Below are positions 38,545 to 46,449 of a stretch of DNA of 48,802 nt, one piece after another; the stretch's first letter is position 1; every line of letters begins with the position of its first letter. A model generated the notes under the pieces. That model searched no databases. It was not told the DNA's origin and saw nothing but the letters and a program-made list of their open reading frames with translations. The stretch is from Mycobacterium sp. Marseille-P9652 (lineage in GTDB: Bacteria; Actinomycetota; Actinomycetes; Mycobacteriales; Mycobacteriaceae), in assembly GCF_902652685.1 (NCBI RefSeq), contig NZ_CACRUY010000042.1, positions 1 through 48,802 of the forward strand. Reading direction: 5' to 3'. A program made the translations under genes and the position numbers.

Positions 38545-39368
38545 CTGCCCGAAAAGCCTTTCAGGTCAACGTCGCGTCCGTCATCGCAGCGGATGTCGTC
38601 ACACCCGCGCACCGCGTCCCGCACCGTTTCGCTCACCAGGATCTCGCCGCCGGTGGCCTGGGCGGCCACGCGGGCGGCCATCGCGACGTTGCGCCCGAAC
38701 AAATCGTCACCCCGTCGCACCGAGCGGCCCATATGGATGCCGATTCGAACGCGAATTTCGTTGTGGCGCTTACGTTTGGCGTCCTTTTGCAACTCGTCTT
38801 GGAGGTCGATCGCGCAGCGCACCGCCTCCTCGGCGCGCGAGAACGCGATCATGAAGCCGTCGCCCTGGCTTTTCACCACATGCCCCTCGTGCCGGTGCAC
38901 GAGCCTTTGCACCAGCTTGTCGTGCGAGCTGATGAGCTTGACCCACGCCCGGTCGCCGATCTTCTCGTTGAGGGCGGTCGACTCCTCGATGTCGGAGAAC
39001 AGGATCACCACCCGGCCGTCGGGTGTGACGCGCGCGAGGTCCGGCCGCTCCACCTCGGCCCAGTCGGCGAGGTCCTCGATGGAGCTGCGCACCACCGCGC
39101 CGAAGCCCTCCTTGCGCATCAGGTTGGCGGTGTTCCAGACCCGTTTGACGGCCTCGCGGCCGCCCGACAGGAGCTGATTGCGGGTGTCGGTCCGTTGTTT
39201 CAGCTCTTCGATCTCCTCGCGGCTGCGCACAAGCAGCCTCGACAGCACCACGATCGCGCCGGCCTCGGTCACCGCCACCGCGGCCGCGACATAGACCGCG
39301 ATGTGCAGCGCAGAATCCACGCCGACCATCCTTCCAAGGAGGTGCCGTCGCGCGGTTGTCGCCCCCAT
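38496..39368 (-). CDS. Class III adenylate/guanylate cyclase with N-terminal anchor
   Basis: This 290-aa protein has one hydrophobic helix (about residues 23-45), a coiled-coil-like linker ([17 protein letters not shown]) and a cyclase domain from about residue 115. The catalytic residues are complete: metal D126 (LFSDIEEST) and D170 ([11 protein letters not shown]), K166 and D222 (GDDLFG) for purine selection, and N227/R233 for the transition state. K and D at the selection sites indicate ATP. An alternative start at 39329 would drop 13 residues; the longer one follows a TAGACA box. From memory H37Rv has only a shortened cyclase-like gene near zwf1 (Rv1120c), so this may be the intact form. 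Confidence 0.9.
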   Translation of the reverse strand: MGATTARRHLLGRMVGVDSALHIAVYVAAAVAVTEAGAIVVLSRLLVRSREEIEELKQRTDTRNQLLSGGREAVKRVWNTANLMRKEGFGAVVRSSIEDLADWAEVERPDLARVTPDGRVVILFSDIEESTALNEKIGDRAWVKLISSHDKLVQRLVHRHEGHVVKSQGDGFMIAFSRAEEAVRCAIDLQDELQKDAKRKRHNEIRVRIGIHMGRSVRRGDDLFGRNVAMAARVAAQATGGEILVSETVRDAVRGCDDIRCDDGRDVDLKGFSGSYRLYRVDAEPDPDLD

Positions 39369-39448
39369 CGGCAGTGTCTAGTGTTGGAACCGGCCGCCGC
39401 GGGTAGTGGATCTCGTGAGCCCATTGGATGACTTCCGGGAGGTGCGGT

Positions 39449-40840
39449 TTGGCCGACGGCGGCGATAGCGCCTCAGACTTGCTGGTCATCTTCGGTATCA
39501 CCGGCGATCTCGCCCGCAAGATGACATACCGGGCGCTGTACCGGCTCGAACGCCGCGGCCTGCTGGACTGCCCGATCGTGGGAGTGGCCGGCGATGACAT
39601 GACCCTGGACCAGTTGGTCGACCGGGCCCGGAACGCCGTCAAGGACTCCGGCGAAGACTTCGACGACGCGGTGTTCGACCGGCTGGCCGGCCGGCTGTCC
39701 TACCTGCACGGCGACGTCACGGACGCCGCGCTGTATTCGGACCTGGCCGACCGCATCCCCAAGGAGGCCCGCCCCCTCTACTACCTCGAGATGCCACCGG
39801 CACTGTTCGCCCCCATCGTCGAGAGCCTCGCCAAGGCCGACCTGCTCGAGCGGGCGCGCGTGGCCATCGAGAAGCCGTTCGGCCACGACCTGGCCTCGGC
39901 GCGCGACCTCAACTCCCGGCTGCGGGCCGTGCTCGACGAGGGCCAGATCCTGCGCGTCGACCACTTCCTGGGCAAGCAACCCGTCGAGGAACTGGAGTAC
40001 CTGCGGTTCGCCAACCTGGGGCTGGCCAAGCTGTGGGACCGCAACAGCATCTCCGAAATCCACGTCACGATGGCCGAGAACTTCGGGGTCGAGGACCGCG
40101 GGAAGTTCTATGACGCGGTGGGCGCCCTGCGTGACGTCGTGCAGAACCATCTGCTGCAGGTCCTCGCGCTGGTCGCGATGGATCCGCCGGTCGGCCCGGG
40201 CGCCGACGACCTGAATGACAAGAAGGCCGAGGTGTTCCGCGCGATGCCCGCGCTGGACCCCGAGCGCTGCGTGCGCGGCCAGTACCGCGGGTACACCGAC
40301 GTCCCCGGCGTCGCGAAGGACTCGCAGACCGAGACCTACATCGCGCTGCGCACCGAGATCGACAACTGGCGCTGGGCCGGGGTGCCGATCTTCCTGCGCG
40401 CCGGCAAGGCGTTGCCGCAGAAGGTCACCGAGGTCCGGATGTTCCTGCACCACGTGCCGGGCCTGGCGTTCCTGCCCAACCGCCGCCCCAGCGAGCCCAA
40501 CCAGATCGTGCTGCGCATCGACCCCGATCCCGGCATGCGCCTCCAGCTTTCGGCCCAGGTGGACGATTGCTGGCAGGACGTGCACCTCGACTCGTCGTTC
40601 GCCAAGGATCTCGGCGAACCGGTCCGGCCCTACGAACGTCTGCTCTACGCCGGATTGACCGGCGACCACCAGCTTTTCGCCCGCGAGGATGGGATCGAGG
40701 AGACGTGGCGGATCGTGCAGCCGGTGCTCGACCGGCCCGGACGGATCCACCACTACGAGCCCGGCTCCTGGGGACCCGACGCCGCGCAGTCACTCCTGCA
40801 CGGCCACCGCAGTTGGCAACAGCCGTGGCTGCCGCAGTAA
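39449..40840 (+). CDS. zwf: Glucose-6-phosphate dehydrogenase
   Basis: This first oxidative step of the pentose phosphate pathway makes NADPH or reduced cofactor. The protein has 463 aa from the TTG start. The nucleotide-binding GITGDLARK starts at residue 16, and the substrate-binding/catalytic motif RVDHFLGK ends at K176. The TTG at 39449 is chosen because GGGAGGT lies about 5 nt upstream and LADGGDSASDLL aligns with the start of H37Rv Zwf1; an ATG at 39428 is in frame but would place the ribosome-binding site inside the gene. gnd follows after 25 bp, so the two oxidative-branch enzymes are co-transcribed. Confidence 0.95.
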   Translation: MADGGDSASDLLVIFGITGDLARKMTYRALYRLERRGLLDCPIVGVAGDDMTLDQLVDRARNAVKDSGEDFDDAVFDRLAGRLSYLHGDVTDAALYSDLADRIPKEARPLYYLEMPPALFAPIVESLAKADLLERARVAIEKPFGHDLASARDLNSRLRAVLDEGQILRVDHFLGKQPVEELEYLRFANLGLAKLWDRNSISEIHVTMAENFGVEDRGKFYDAVGALRDVVQNHLLQVLALVAMDPPVGPGADDLNDKKAEVFRAMPALDPERCVRGQYRGYTDVPGVAKDSQTETYIALRTEIDNWRWAGVPIFLRAGKALPQKVTEVRMFLHHVPGLAFLPNRRPSEPNQIVLRIDPDPGMRLQLSAQVDDCWQDVHLDSSFAKDLGEPVRPYERLLYAGLTGDHQLFAREDGIEETWRIVQPVLDRPGRIHHYEPGSWGPDAAQSLLHGHRSWQQPWLPQ

Positions 40841-40865
40841 TCGCCAAGTGAGGAGAACAGGACAC

Positions 40866-41888
40866 ATGCAGCTAGGGATGATCGGCCTGGGCCGGATGGG
40901 CGCCAACATCGTCCGCCGGGTGGTCACGGGGGGACACGAATGCGTGGTGTACGACCACAACCCCGACGCGGTCAAGGCGATGGCGGGGGAGGACCACATC
41001 ACGGGGGTGGGGTCGCTCAAGGAGCTCGCCGAGAAGCTGACGCAGCCGCGGGTGGTCTGGGTCATGGTGCCGGCCGGGACCATCACCACGGGCGTGATCG
41101 ACGAACTGGCCACCACGCTCGATTCGGGTGACATCGTGATCGACGGCGGCAACTCCTACTACCGCGACGACATCACTCATTGCAAAACGTTGTCCGAGAA
41201 CGGCATTCGCCTGCTGGACTGCGGCACCAGCGGCGGCGTCTGGGGACGCGAACGCGGCTACTGCCTGATGATCGGCGGCGACGACGACGCCTTCGCGCAC
41301 GCCGAGCCGATCTTTGCCACCGTCGCGCCCGGCGTCGACGCCGCGCCGCGCACGCCGGGCCGCGACGGCGAGATCGCCCAGCCGGAGAAGGGCTACCTGC
41401 ACTGCGGGCCGTCCGGCGCGGGGCACTTCGTCAAGATGGTGCACAACGGCATCGAGTACGGGATGATGGCCTCGCTCGCCGAGGGGCTGAACATCCTGCG
41501 CGGCGCCGACATCGGCAAGGAGATCCAGCAGGGTGACGCCGAAACCGCGCCGCTGGCCAACCCCGAGTTCTACCAGTACACCTTCGACATCCCCGACGTC
41601 GCCGAGGTGTGGCGCCGGGGCAGCGTCATCGGGTCGTGGCTGCTGGACCTGACCGCGATCGCTTTGCAGGAATCACCTGACCTGGAGGAGTTCTCGGGCC
41701 GGGTGTCCGACTCCGGGGAGGGCCGGTGGACGTCGATCGCGGCGATCGACGAGGGAGTCCCCACGCCGGTGCTGACGACGGCGCTGCAATCCCGCTTCGC
41801 GTCGCGCCAGCTCGACGACTTCGCCAATAAAGCCCTGTCGGCGATGCGCAAGCAGTTCGGCGGACACGCGGAGAAGCCGGCGAACTAG
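40866..41888 (+). CDS. gnd: 6-phosphogluconate dehydrogenase, decarboxylating (short type)
   Basis: This enzyme oxidatively decarboxylates 6-phosphogluconate to ribulose-5-phosphate. The 340-aa length is that of the short, NAD-type GntZ/Gnd2 class rather than the 470-aa NADP type. The Rossmann start MQLGMIGLGRMGANIVRR, the DGGNSYYRD strand motif and the active-site segment GPSGAGHFVKMVHNGIEYG are all present. A GAGGAG ribosome-binding site lies about 10 nt before the ATG. The 25-bp gap to zwf indicates an operon. It matches Rv1122 (gnd2). Confidence 0.95.
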   Translation: MQLGMIGLGRMGANIVRRVVTGGHECVVYDHNPDAVKAMAGEDHITGVGSLKELAEKLTQPRVVWVMVPAGTITTGVIDELATTLDSGDIVIDGGNSYYRDDITHCKTLSENGIRLLDCGTSGGVWGRERGYCLMIGGDDDAFAHAEPIFATVAPGVDAAPRTPGRDGEIAQPEKGYLHCGPSGAGHFVKMVHNGIEYGMMASLAEGLNILRGADIGKEIQQGDAETAPLANPEFYQYTFDIPDVAEVWRRGSVIGSWLLDLTAIALQESPDLEEFSGRVSDSGEGRWTSIAAIDEGVPTPVLTTALQSRFASRQLDDFANKALSAMRKQFGGHAEKPAN

Positions 41889-41891
41889 GAG

Positions 41892-41967
41892 CGATCGCGG
41901 CGAGAGTGCACTTTGCGACGCATCGGCGGCCTGTCGCGTCGTGGAACGCACAGTCGGCGCGCGATCG
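41892..41967. other. Long-range inverted repeat between gnd and the convergent hydrolase gene
   Basis: CGATCGCG (41892-41899) and CGCGATCG (41960-41967) form 8-bp arms 60 nt apart, and inside them CGACGC (41916-41921) pairs with GCGTCG (41936-41941). The element fills almost the whole intergenic space and may act as a bidirectional terminator or be a dispersed repeat. Confidence 0.35.
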
Positions 41968-41969
41968 GG

Positions 41970-42830
41970 CTAGATCCGCCTGACGAAGCCGACGACGACG
42001 TCGCTGAACGCGTCGTTGTCGTCGCCGGCCGCGGTGTGCCCCGCGTTCGACAGCTCGACGAACTCGGCGCCCGGCACCGTCTCCAGGAAGTGCTGGACAC
42101 CCTCGGGGCTGACGACGTCGGAGAGCTTCCCGCGGATCAGCAGGACCGGGATCGTCAGGTTGCGGGCGGCGTGCTCGAACTTCTCGGTGCGAAGTTCGGG
42201 GTCGTCGCCCGGCTTGGTCATGAATGCCGGGTCCCAGTGCCAGTACCAGCGGCCGTCACGCAGGCGCAGGTTCTTCTTCAGCCCCTCCGGGCTGCGCGGC
42301 TTGGTGCGGTACGGCAGGTAGGCCGCGACGGCGTCGGCGGCCTCGTCGAGCGAGTCGAAACCGTCGAGGTTGCCCATCATGAACTCGCGGATGCGCGCGC
42401 TGCCGTTCTTCTCGAACCGGGGTACCACGTCGACGAGGACCAGCTGGGTCACCCTGTCGGGCCCGGCCTGGTCGGCGGCGAGGATTCCGGTCAGGCCACC
42501 CATGCTCGCCCCGATGATCATCACCGGGCGGCCGATGGCGTCGAGGACGCGCATCACGTCGGCGGTGAGGGTGTCGACGTCGTAGTCGGCGTCGGGGGCG
42601 CGGTCGCTGTCGCCGTGCCCGCGGCTGTCCAGCGCGACGACGTGGAACCCCGCGTCGGCCAGCACCTGACCCGTGTTCTTCCAGGAGAACCGGTTCTGGC
42701 CCCCGCCGTGCAACATCAGGACGCTCGGGTGCGAGGAGTCAACCCCGCGGTTCCACTCGTCGGCGACCAGCGTGATTCCGTCCTTGCCGGAGAAGTGGAC
42801 CGTCTGGGGGATGCTGGTCACGGCGCTCAC
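41970..42830 (-). CDS. bpoB: Alpha/beta hydrolase, peroxidase BpoB-like
   Basis: This 286-aa alpha/beta hydrolase has the oxyanion region LHGGGQN, the nucleophile elbow GASMGG with S109, an acid in the IRGKLSDVVS region and the catalytic His265 in NAGHTAAG. The H37Rv orthologue Rv1123c is named peroxidase BpoB for its similarity to cofactor-free haloperoxidases, but hydrolase activity is more plausible. The GTG at 42830 follows GAGAGGA closely and gives VSAVTSIPQ; a longer in-frame reading up to 43037 crosses the divergent VOC gene and is unlikely. Confidence 0.85.
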   Translation of the reverse strand: MSAVTSIPQTVHFSGKDGITLVADEWNRGVDSSHPSVLMLHGGGQNRFSWKNTGQVLADAGFHVVALDSRGHGDSDRAPDADYDVDTLTADVMRVLDAIGRPVMIIGASMGGLTGILAADQAGPDRVTQLVLVDVVPRFEKNGSARIREFMMGNLDGFDSLDEAADAVAAYLPYRTKPRSPEGLKKNLRLRDGRWYWHWDPAFMTKPGDDPELRTEKFEHAARNLTIPVLLIRGKLSDVVSPEGVQHFLETVPGAEFVELSNAGHTAAGDDNDAFSDVVVGFVRRI

Positions 42831-42931
42831 GGGGGTCCTCTCGGTAGATCGTTCCCCGACGTTACCTAGGTTGTCTATTGATTGGGGCGCTGACCCCCCG
42901 ATGGCCCCGATGAGTTTTGGCCGTCGCCGCG

Positions 42932-42952
42932 GTCTGTCTCTTCGGAACAGAC
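42932..42952. promoter_or_regulatory. Inverted repeat upstream of the VOC-family gene
   Basis: GTCTGT and ACAGAC, 9 nt apart, form a possible operator or leader hairpin 30 bp before the ATG at 42982. The ribosome-binding site GAGGAGG is downstream of it. Confidence 0.35.
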
Positions 42953-42981
42953 GCGCAACCCCAACTCGAGGAGGCCCCGGA

Positions 42982-43464
42982 ATGCCATCCATCACGCCCA
43001 CGCTGTGGTTCGACCACGACCTGGAGGACGCCGCCACCTTCTACACCTCGGTGTTCCCCAATTCCCGCATCGAGGGCTTCAACCGAACCACCGACGCGGG
43101 GCCGGGCGAGCCGGGCACCGTGTTGTCGGGCAGCTTCGTGCTGGACGGCACCCGGTTCCTCGGCATCAACGGCGGCCCGATGTTCCCGTTCAGCGAGGCC
43201 GTGTCGTTCACCGTGCACTGCAAAGACCAGGGCGAGGTCGACTATTACTGGGACCGGCTGACCGACGGCGGCGAGGAGTCGCAGTGCGGCTGGCTCAAGG
43301 ACCGCTTCGGGCTGAGCTGGCAGATCGTGCCGGACCGGCTCTACGAGTTGATCAGCGACCCCGACCGGGATCGGGCGGCCGCGGCCACCAGGGCGATGTA
43401 CGGCATGCGCAAGATTGTGATCGCCGATCTCGAAAGGGCGGCCGCCGGCGAGCATGCCCACTGA
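42982..43464 (+). CDS. VOC/PhnB-like (3-demethylubiquinone methyltransferase-like) protein
   Basis: A 160-aa protein begins MPSITPTLWFDHDLEDAATFY, the standard opening of the PhnB/glyoxalase subfamily, and continues FPNSRIEGFNRTT, GTRFLGINGGPMFPFSEAVSF and a C-terminal GWLKDRFGLSWQIVP. The vicinal oxygen chelate fold is secure; despite the family name, methyltransferase activity is not indicated. The strong GAGGAGG ribosome-binding site 7 nt upstream fixes the start. It diverges from bpoB. Confidence 0.88.
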   Translation: MPSITPTLWFDHDLEDAATFYTSVFPNSRIEGFNRTTDAGPGEPGTVLSGSFVLDGTRFLGINGGPMFPFSEAVSFTVHCKDQGEVDYYWDRLTDGGEESQCGWLKDRFGLSWQIVPDRLYELISDPDRDRAAAATRAMYGMRKIVIADLERAAAGEHAH

Positions 43465-43542
43465 GGCGCTCGCCGAAGGCGTTGTGCTGCAGACGCTTTG
43501 TTCGTACTCGATAGCTCCCGGTGCATCGCGCGCCGGCAGGGG

Positions 43543-43548
43543 TAGGTT
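43543..43548 (+). promoter_or_regulatory. Candidate -10 for the ephC transcript
   Basis: TAGGTT in GGTAGGTTAGTCCC lies about 35 nt before the short frame at 43581 and could be the -10 of the ephC mRNA. Confidence 0.35.
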
Positions 43549-43580
43549 AGTCCCTGCGGTGCGGCGAGCAGGGAGGGTGC

Positions 43581-43658
43581 ATGGCGGACGCGGCGGAACG
43601 GGCGATCCCGGTCGGGCGGATCGCGCCGGGATGCAACCGGGCGGCCCGTCGTGGGTGA
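43581..43658 (+). CDS. Candidate 25-aa upstream ORF overlapping the ephC start
   Basis: An ATG with a strong GGGAGG ribosome-binding site 4 nt upstream opens a 25-codon frame (MADAAERAIPVGRIAPGC and on) whose TGA lies 8 nt inside ephC. The ephC GTG at 43651 has no good ribosome-binding site of its own, so its translation may depend on ribosomes finishing this frame. Confidence 0.4.
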   Translation: MADAAERAIPVGRIAPGCNRAARRG

Positions 43659-44559
43659 CCCGGGCTGGATCGACGTCCCCGGCCGGGCCGGTGATCTCAA
43701 GGCCCTCTGCTGGGGTCCGCGGGACGCCCCGATCGCGCTCTGCCTGCACGGCTTCCCCGACACCCCGTACGGGTGGCGCAAGGTCGCGCCCCGGCTGGCC
43801 GACTCGGGATGGCGGGTGGTCGCGCCGTTCATGCGGGGATACGCGCCGTCGTCCATTCCCGCCGACGGCAGCTACCACATCGGTGCGCTGATGGACGACG
43901 CGCTGCGGGTGCGCGAGGCCGCGGGCGGCACCGAGCACGACGTCGTCATCGGGCACGACTGGGGGGCGCTCACCGCGACCGGGCTGGCCGCGATGCCCGA
44001 CAGCCCGTTCACCCGGGCGGTGATCATGTCGGTGCCGGTTTCGGCGGGGCTTCGTCAGTCCGCGGGGGCGGCCGACCGGGCCCACCTGGCCGCCCTGCTG
44101 CCACGCCAGCTGTTGCGCAGCTGGTACATGTTCTACTTTCAATTGCCTTACCTGCCGGCCCGATCCGCGGCCTGGGTGTTGCCGCTGCTCTGGCGGCGGT
44201 GGTCACCCGGCTACCGCGGCGCCGAGGAGGACCTGCGCCACGTCGACGCCGCGATCGGCACCCCGGAGAGCTGGCGGGCGGCCCTGGGCCCGTATCTGGC
44301 CACCATCCGCAACACGCGGCCTCCGGCGCAATACGCCGAGCTGCACGAGCTGTGGACCCAGGCGCCGCTGTTGCCCTGCCTCTATCTGCACGGCCGCGAC
44401 GACGGTTGCATGACACCGGCTTTCAGCCGCTGGACGGAACGGGCGCTGCCCCCGGGCAGCGGGGTCGAGATCGTCGAACGCGCGGGGCATTTCCTGCAAC
44501 TCGAACGGCCGGACAAGGTCGCCGACCTGATCCTCGAGTTCATCGGCGCGGCGGGCTGA
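43651..44559 (+). CDS. ephC: Epoxide hydrolase family protein (EphC-like)
   Basis: This 302-aa alpha/beta hydrolase has HGFPDTPYGW (33-42, oxyanion motif HGxP), the nucleophile D103 in VVIGHDWGALTA, as in epoxide hydrolases and haloalkane dehalogenases, and the His280 in ERAGHFLQLERP. A lid region contains tyrosines (SWYMFYFQLPYLP) that could polarise the epoxide. The GTG at 43651 is the only in-frame start before the upstream stop at 43543. H37Rv EphC is a little longer. A WS/DGAT-like gene follows after 14 bp. Confidence 0.88.
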   Translation: MGDPGWIDVPGRAGDLKALCWGPRDAPIALCLHGFPDTPYGWRKVAPRLADSGWRVVAPFMRGYAPSSIPADGSYHIGALMDDALRVREAAGGTEHDVVIGHDWGALTATGLAAMPDSPFTRAVIMSVPVSAGLRQSAGAADRAHLAALLPRQLLRSWYMFYFQLPYLPARSAAWVLPLLWRRWSPGYRGAEEDLRHVDAAIGTPESWRAALGPYLATIRNTRPPAQYAELHELWTQAPLLPCLYLHGRDDGCMTPAFSRWTERALPPGSGVEIVERAGHFLQLERPDKVADLILEFIGAAG

Positions 44560-44573
44560 GCGCCGCGGCGGAG

Positions 44574-45818
44574 ATGGTAGCCGGGCACCGGATGGCGGCC
44601 GTCGACGCGCAGTTTTATTGGATGTCCGCCAAGATCCCGAACGACCAGTTCCTGCTGTACGCGTTCGACCGCGAGCCGGCGGACAGCGCGCTGGCGATCG
44701 AGGCGGTCCTGTCGCGGGCGCGGGCCTGCCCGGACCTGTCGATGCGCGTGAGCGACGGAAGCGTCCTCACCTATCCACGCTGGGTGCCGGCGACCGTGGG
44801 GCCGGAATGCGTTGTGCGCCATCCGTTCAACGGGTCCGACTGGAGCGTATGCCTGGCGGCCGTAGCCGGCCTCGCCGGCGACCAGCTCGACGCGCGCGAG
44901 ATGCCCTGGCGGCTGCATGTGTTCACCCCGGTGCGGGGCATCCCCGGGGTCGGCGGCACTGGCTCGGTGGCGGTGTTGCAGGTCACGCACGCCCTGGCCG
45001 ACGGAGCCCGCGCCTCGGCGCTGGCTGCCTGGTTGTTCGGCCGACCCACGCTGGTGCCGCGCCTGCCGCGGCCCCGGCCGACCTTCCTGCCGTGGCGCGC
45101 GCTGGAGGCCGCACGCGCCCATCGCCGGCTCGAGCGCGACATCAAAGCGGGCCGGCTGGCTCCGGGCGCGGGGCCGCGCCCCCCGCTGCCGACCAACTCC
45201 CGCCCGGACGGCGTCAGATCGGTCCGCACGATCGTTCGCCCCCGTTCACAGCTGCGGGGTCCGACCGTCACCGTGGCCGTGCTGGCCGCGGTGTCGACGG
45301 CGCTCTCCGACCTTTTCGGCGACGCTGCGGACGCGCTCGGCGCCGAGGTGCCGATGGCGAAAGGCGGTGCTCGACAGGCGCACAACCACTTCGCGAACGT
45401 CACCGTCGGCCTCCACCCGGACCTCGACCCGGACGTTCGCGCCGGCAGGATCGCGGCCGACCTGGCCGCGGCGCGGCGCCGGCTCGAGCACCCGGCGTCG
45501 CGGGCCGGTGATCGGGCGTTCGGGGCGGTGCCGGCACCGCTGCTGCGGTGGGGCGTTGCCCAGTTCGACCCGGCCGCCCGGCCGTCCCAGGTGGCCGGAA
45601 ACACCGTGGTGTCCAGCGTTCACCGGGGCCCCGCGGATCTGCGCTTCGGGAACGCCCGGGTGGTGCTCACCGCCGGGTATCCGGCGCTGTCGCCGGCGAT
45701 GGCGCTGACGCACGGTGTGCACGGCATCGGCGATACCGTGGCGATCAGCGTGCACGCGGCGGAGTCGGCGATCGGAGACGTCGACGCGTACGTGCGCCTC
45801 TTGGATGCGGCGCTCTGA
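44574..45818 (+). CDS. WS/DGAT-like condensation-fold protein (Rv1125-like)
   Basis: This 414-aa protein has the same length as Rv1125. The N-terminus MAAVDAQFYWMSAKIPNDQF resembles the opening of wax ester synthase/diacylglycerol acyltransferases. Residues 138-144 read THALADG, a degenerate form of the HHxxxDG catalytic motif: the second His (H139) and D143-G144 remain but the first His is Thr. A later NHFANVTVGL and SSVHRGPADLRFG fit the second half of the fold. Whether it transfers acyl groups is open. Pairing with ephC suggests lipid or lipid-epoxide handling, as inference. Confidence 0.78.
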   Translation: MVAGHRMAAVDAQFYWMSAKIPNDQFLLYAFDREPADSALAIEAVLSRARACPDLSMRVSDGSVLTYPRWVPATVGPECVVRHPFNGSDWSVCLAAVAGLAGDQLDAREMPWRLHVFTPVRGIPGVGGTGSVAVLQVTHALADGARASALAAWLFGRPTLVPRLPRPRPTFLPWRALEAARAHRRLERDIKAGRLAPGAGPRPPLPTNSRPDGVRSVRTIVRPRSQLRGPTVTVAVLAAVSTALSDLFGDAADALGAEVPMAKGGARQAHNHFANVTVGLHPDLDPDVRAGRIAADLAAARRRLEHPASRAGDRAFGAVPAPLLRWGVAQFDPAARPSQVAGNTVVSSVHRGPADLRFGNARVVLTAGYPALSPAMALTHGVHGIGDTVAISVHAAESAIGDVDAYVRLLDAAL

Positions 45819-45834
45819 TCTAGGGCGCCGTAAT

Positions 45835-46449
45835 CTATTGCGCCCCTTCGGATTTCTCCGCCTCTTCGCGGGTCAGACCCACGGCGACGATCAGCTCTTC
45901 GTGGAGCTCGAACCACACGGTGTGGTAGGAGTCGACCAGCGGCTTGCTGAGCCACGCCGTTTCGCCGGAGTCGATCTTGTTCAGCGCCGCAGCGAGTTTC
46001 GCCGAGTAGCCGCGCAGGCGGGGCAGCTGGGCGGCGGCCGCCTCGATGATTGGCGTCACGCGCGCGTGCACCGACCTCAGGCGTGCCAGGACGGCGCCGT
46101 CGTACTCGGCGTCGTCGTGCGTGTTGGGGGTCCCCGTGGGGCCGCCCTTGAGTTGCCAGTCGGTGATCAGGGACTTGAGGTCGGCGTTGACGGGCCGAAA
46201 GTCGTTGTAGGCGGCGAGCAACACCTCGCGGTCGATGCCCCTGCGCTCCTCGGCGAGCAACTCCTCGAGCCGGGCGCGGCCGGCGGGGCTGATTCTCAGC
46301 GCGGCTCCGTCGAGAAGCAGGCCCGAGCCGATCAGCCGCTCGACCGTCCCGGCGATGTCGCCGGGTCTCGCGTTCAGGGTGGCGGCCAGGTCCGCGGCAC
46401 TCACCCGGCCTTTGAGCCGGACCGCCTGCAACACCTCGAGTTCGGTCAA
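45835..46449 (-). CDS. Winged-helix protein coupled to the PPDK-like gene (Rv1126c-like)
   Basis: A 204-aa protein starts at a TTG that overlaps the stop of the upstream PPDK-like gene by 4 bp (TTGA). Residues about 1-60 look like a winged helix (LTELEVLQAVRLKGRVSAADLAATL, ERLIGSGLLLDGAALRISPAG), and the remainder is helical with FRPVNADLKSLITDWQ and VDSYHTVWFELHEELI. The upstream gene lies immediately before it, so the two proteins are probably made together. It could be a regulator of the locus or a subunit of the PPDK-like enzyme; the helical C-terminal domain fits a partner protein at least as well. Confidence 0.8.
   Translation of the reverse strand: MTELEVLQAVRLKGRVSAADLAATLNARPGDIAGTVERLIGSGLLLDGAALRISPAGRARLEELLAEERRGIDREVLLAAYNDFRPVNADLKSLITDWQLKGGPTGTPNTHDDAEYDGAVLARLRSVHARVTPIIEAAAAQLPRLRGYSAKLAAALNKIDSGETAWLSKPLVDSYHTVWFELHEELIVAVGLTREEAEKSEGAQ

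Noticed and set aside
42831-43037. Longer N-terminus for the BpoB-like protein, starting at 43037
   Set aside because: It would run across the divergent VOC gene and its ribosome-binding site, and the added sequence is Arg/Pro-rich and unlike hydrolases; the GTG at 42830 has a GAGAGGA upstream.
43542-43555. Possible IdeR iron box (GTAGGTTAG) upstream of ephC
   Set aside because: Only one half resembles the TTAGGTTAG half-site; the other half (TCCCTGCGG) does not match, and ephC has no iron link. A plain -10 (TAGGTT) explains it better.
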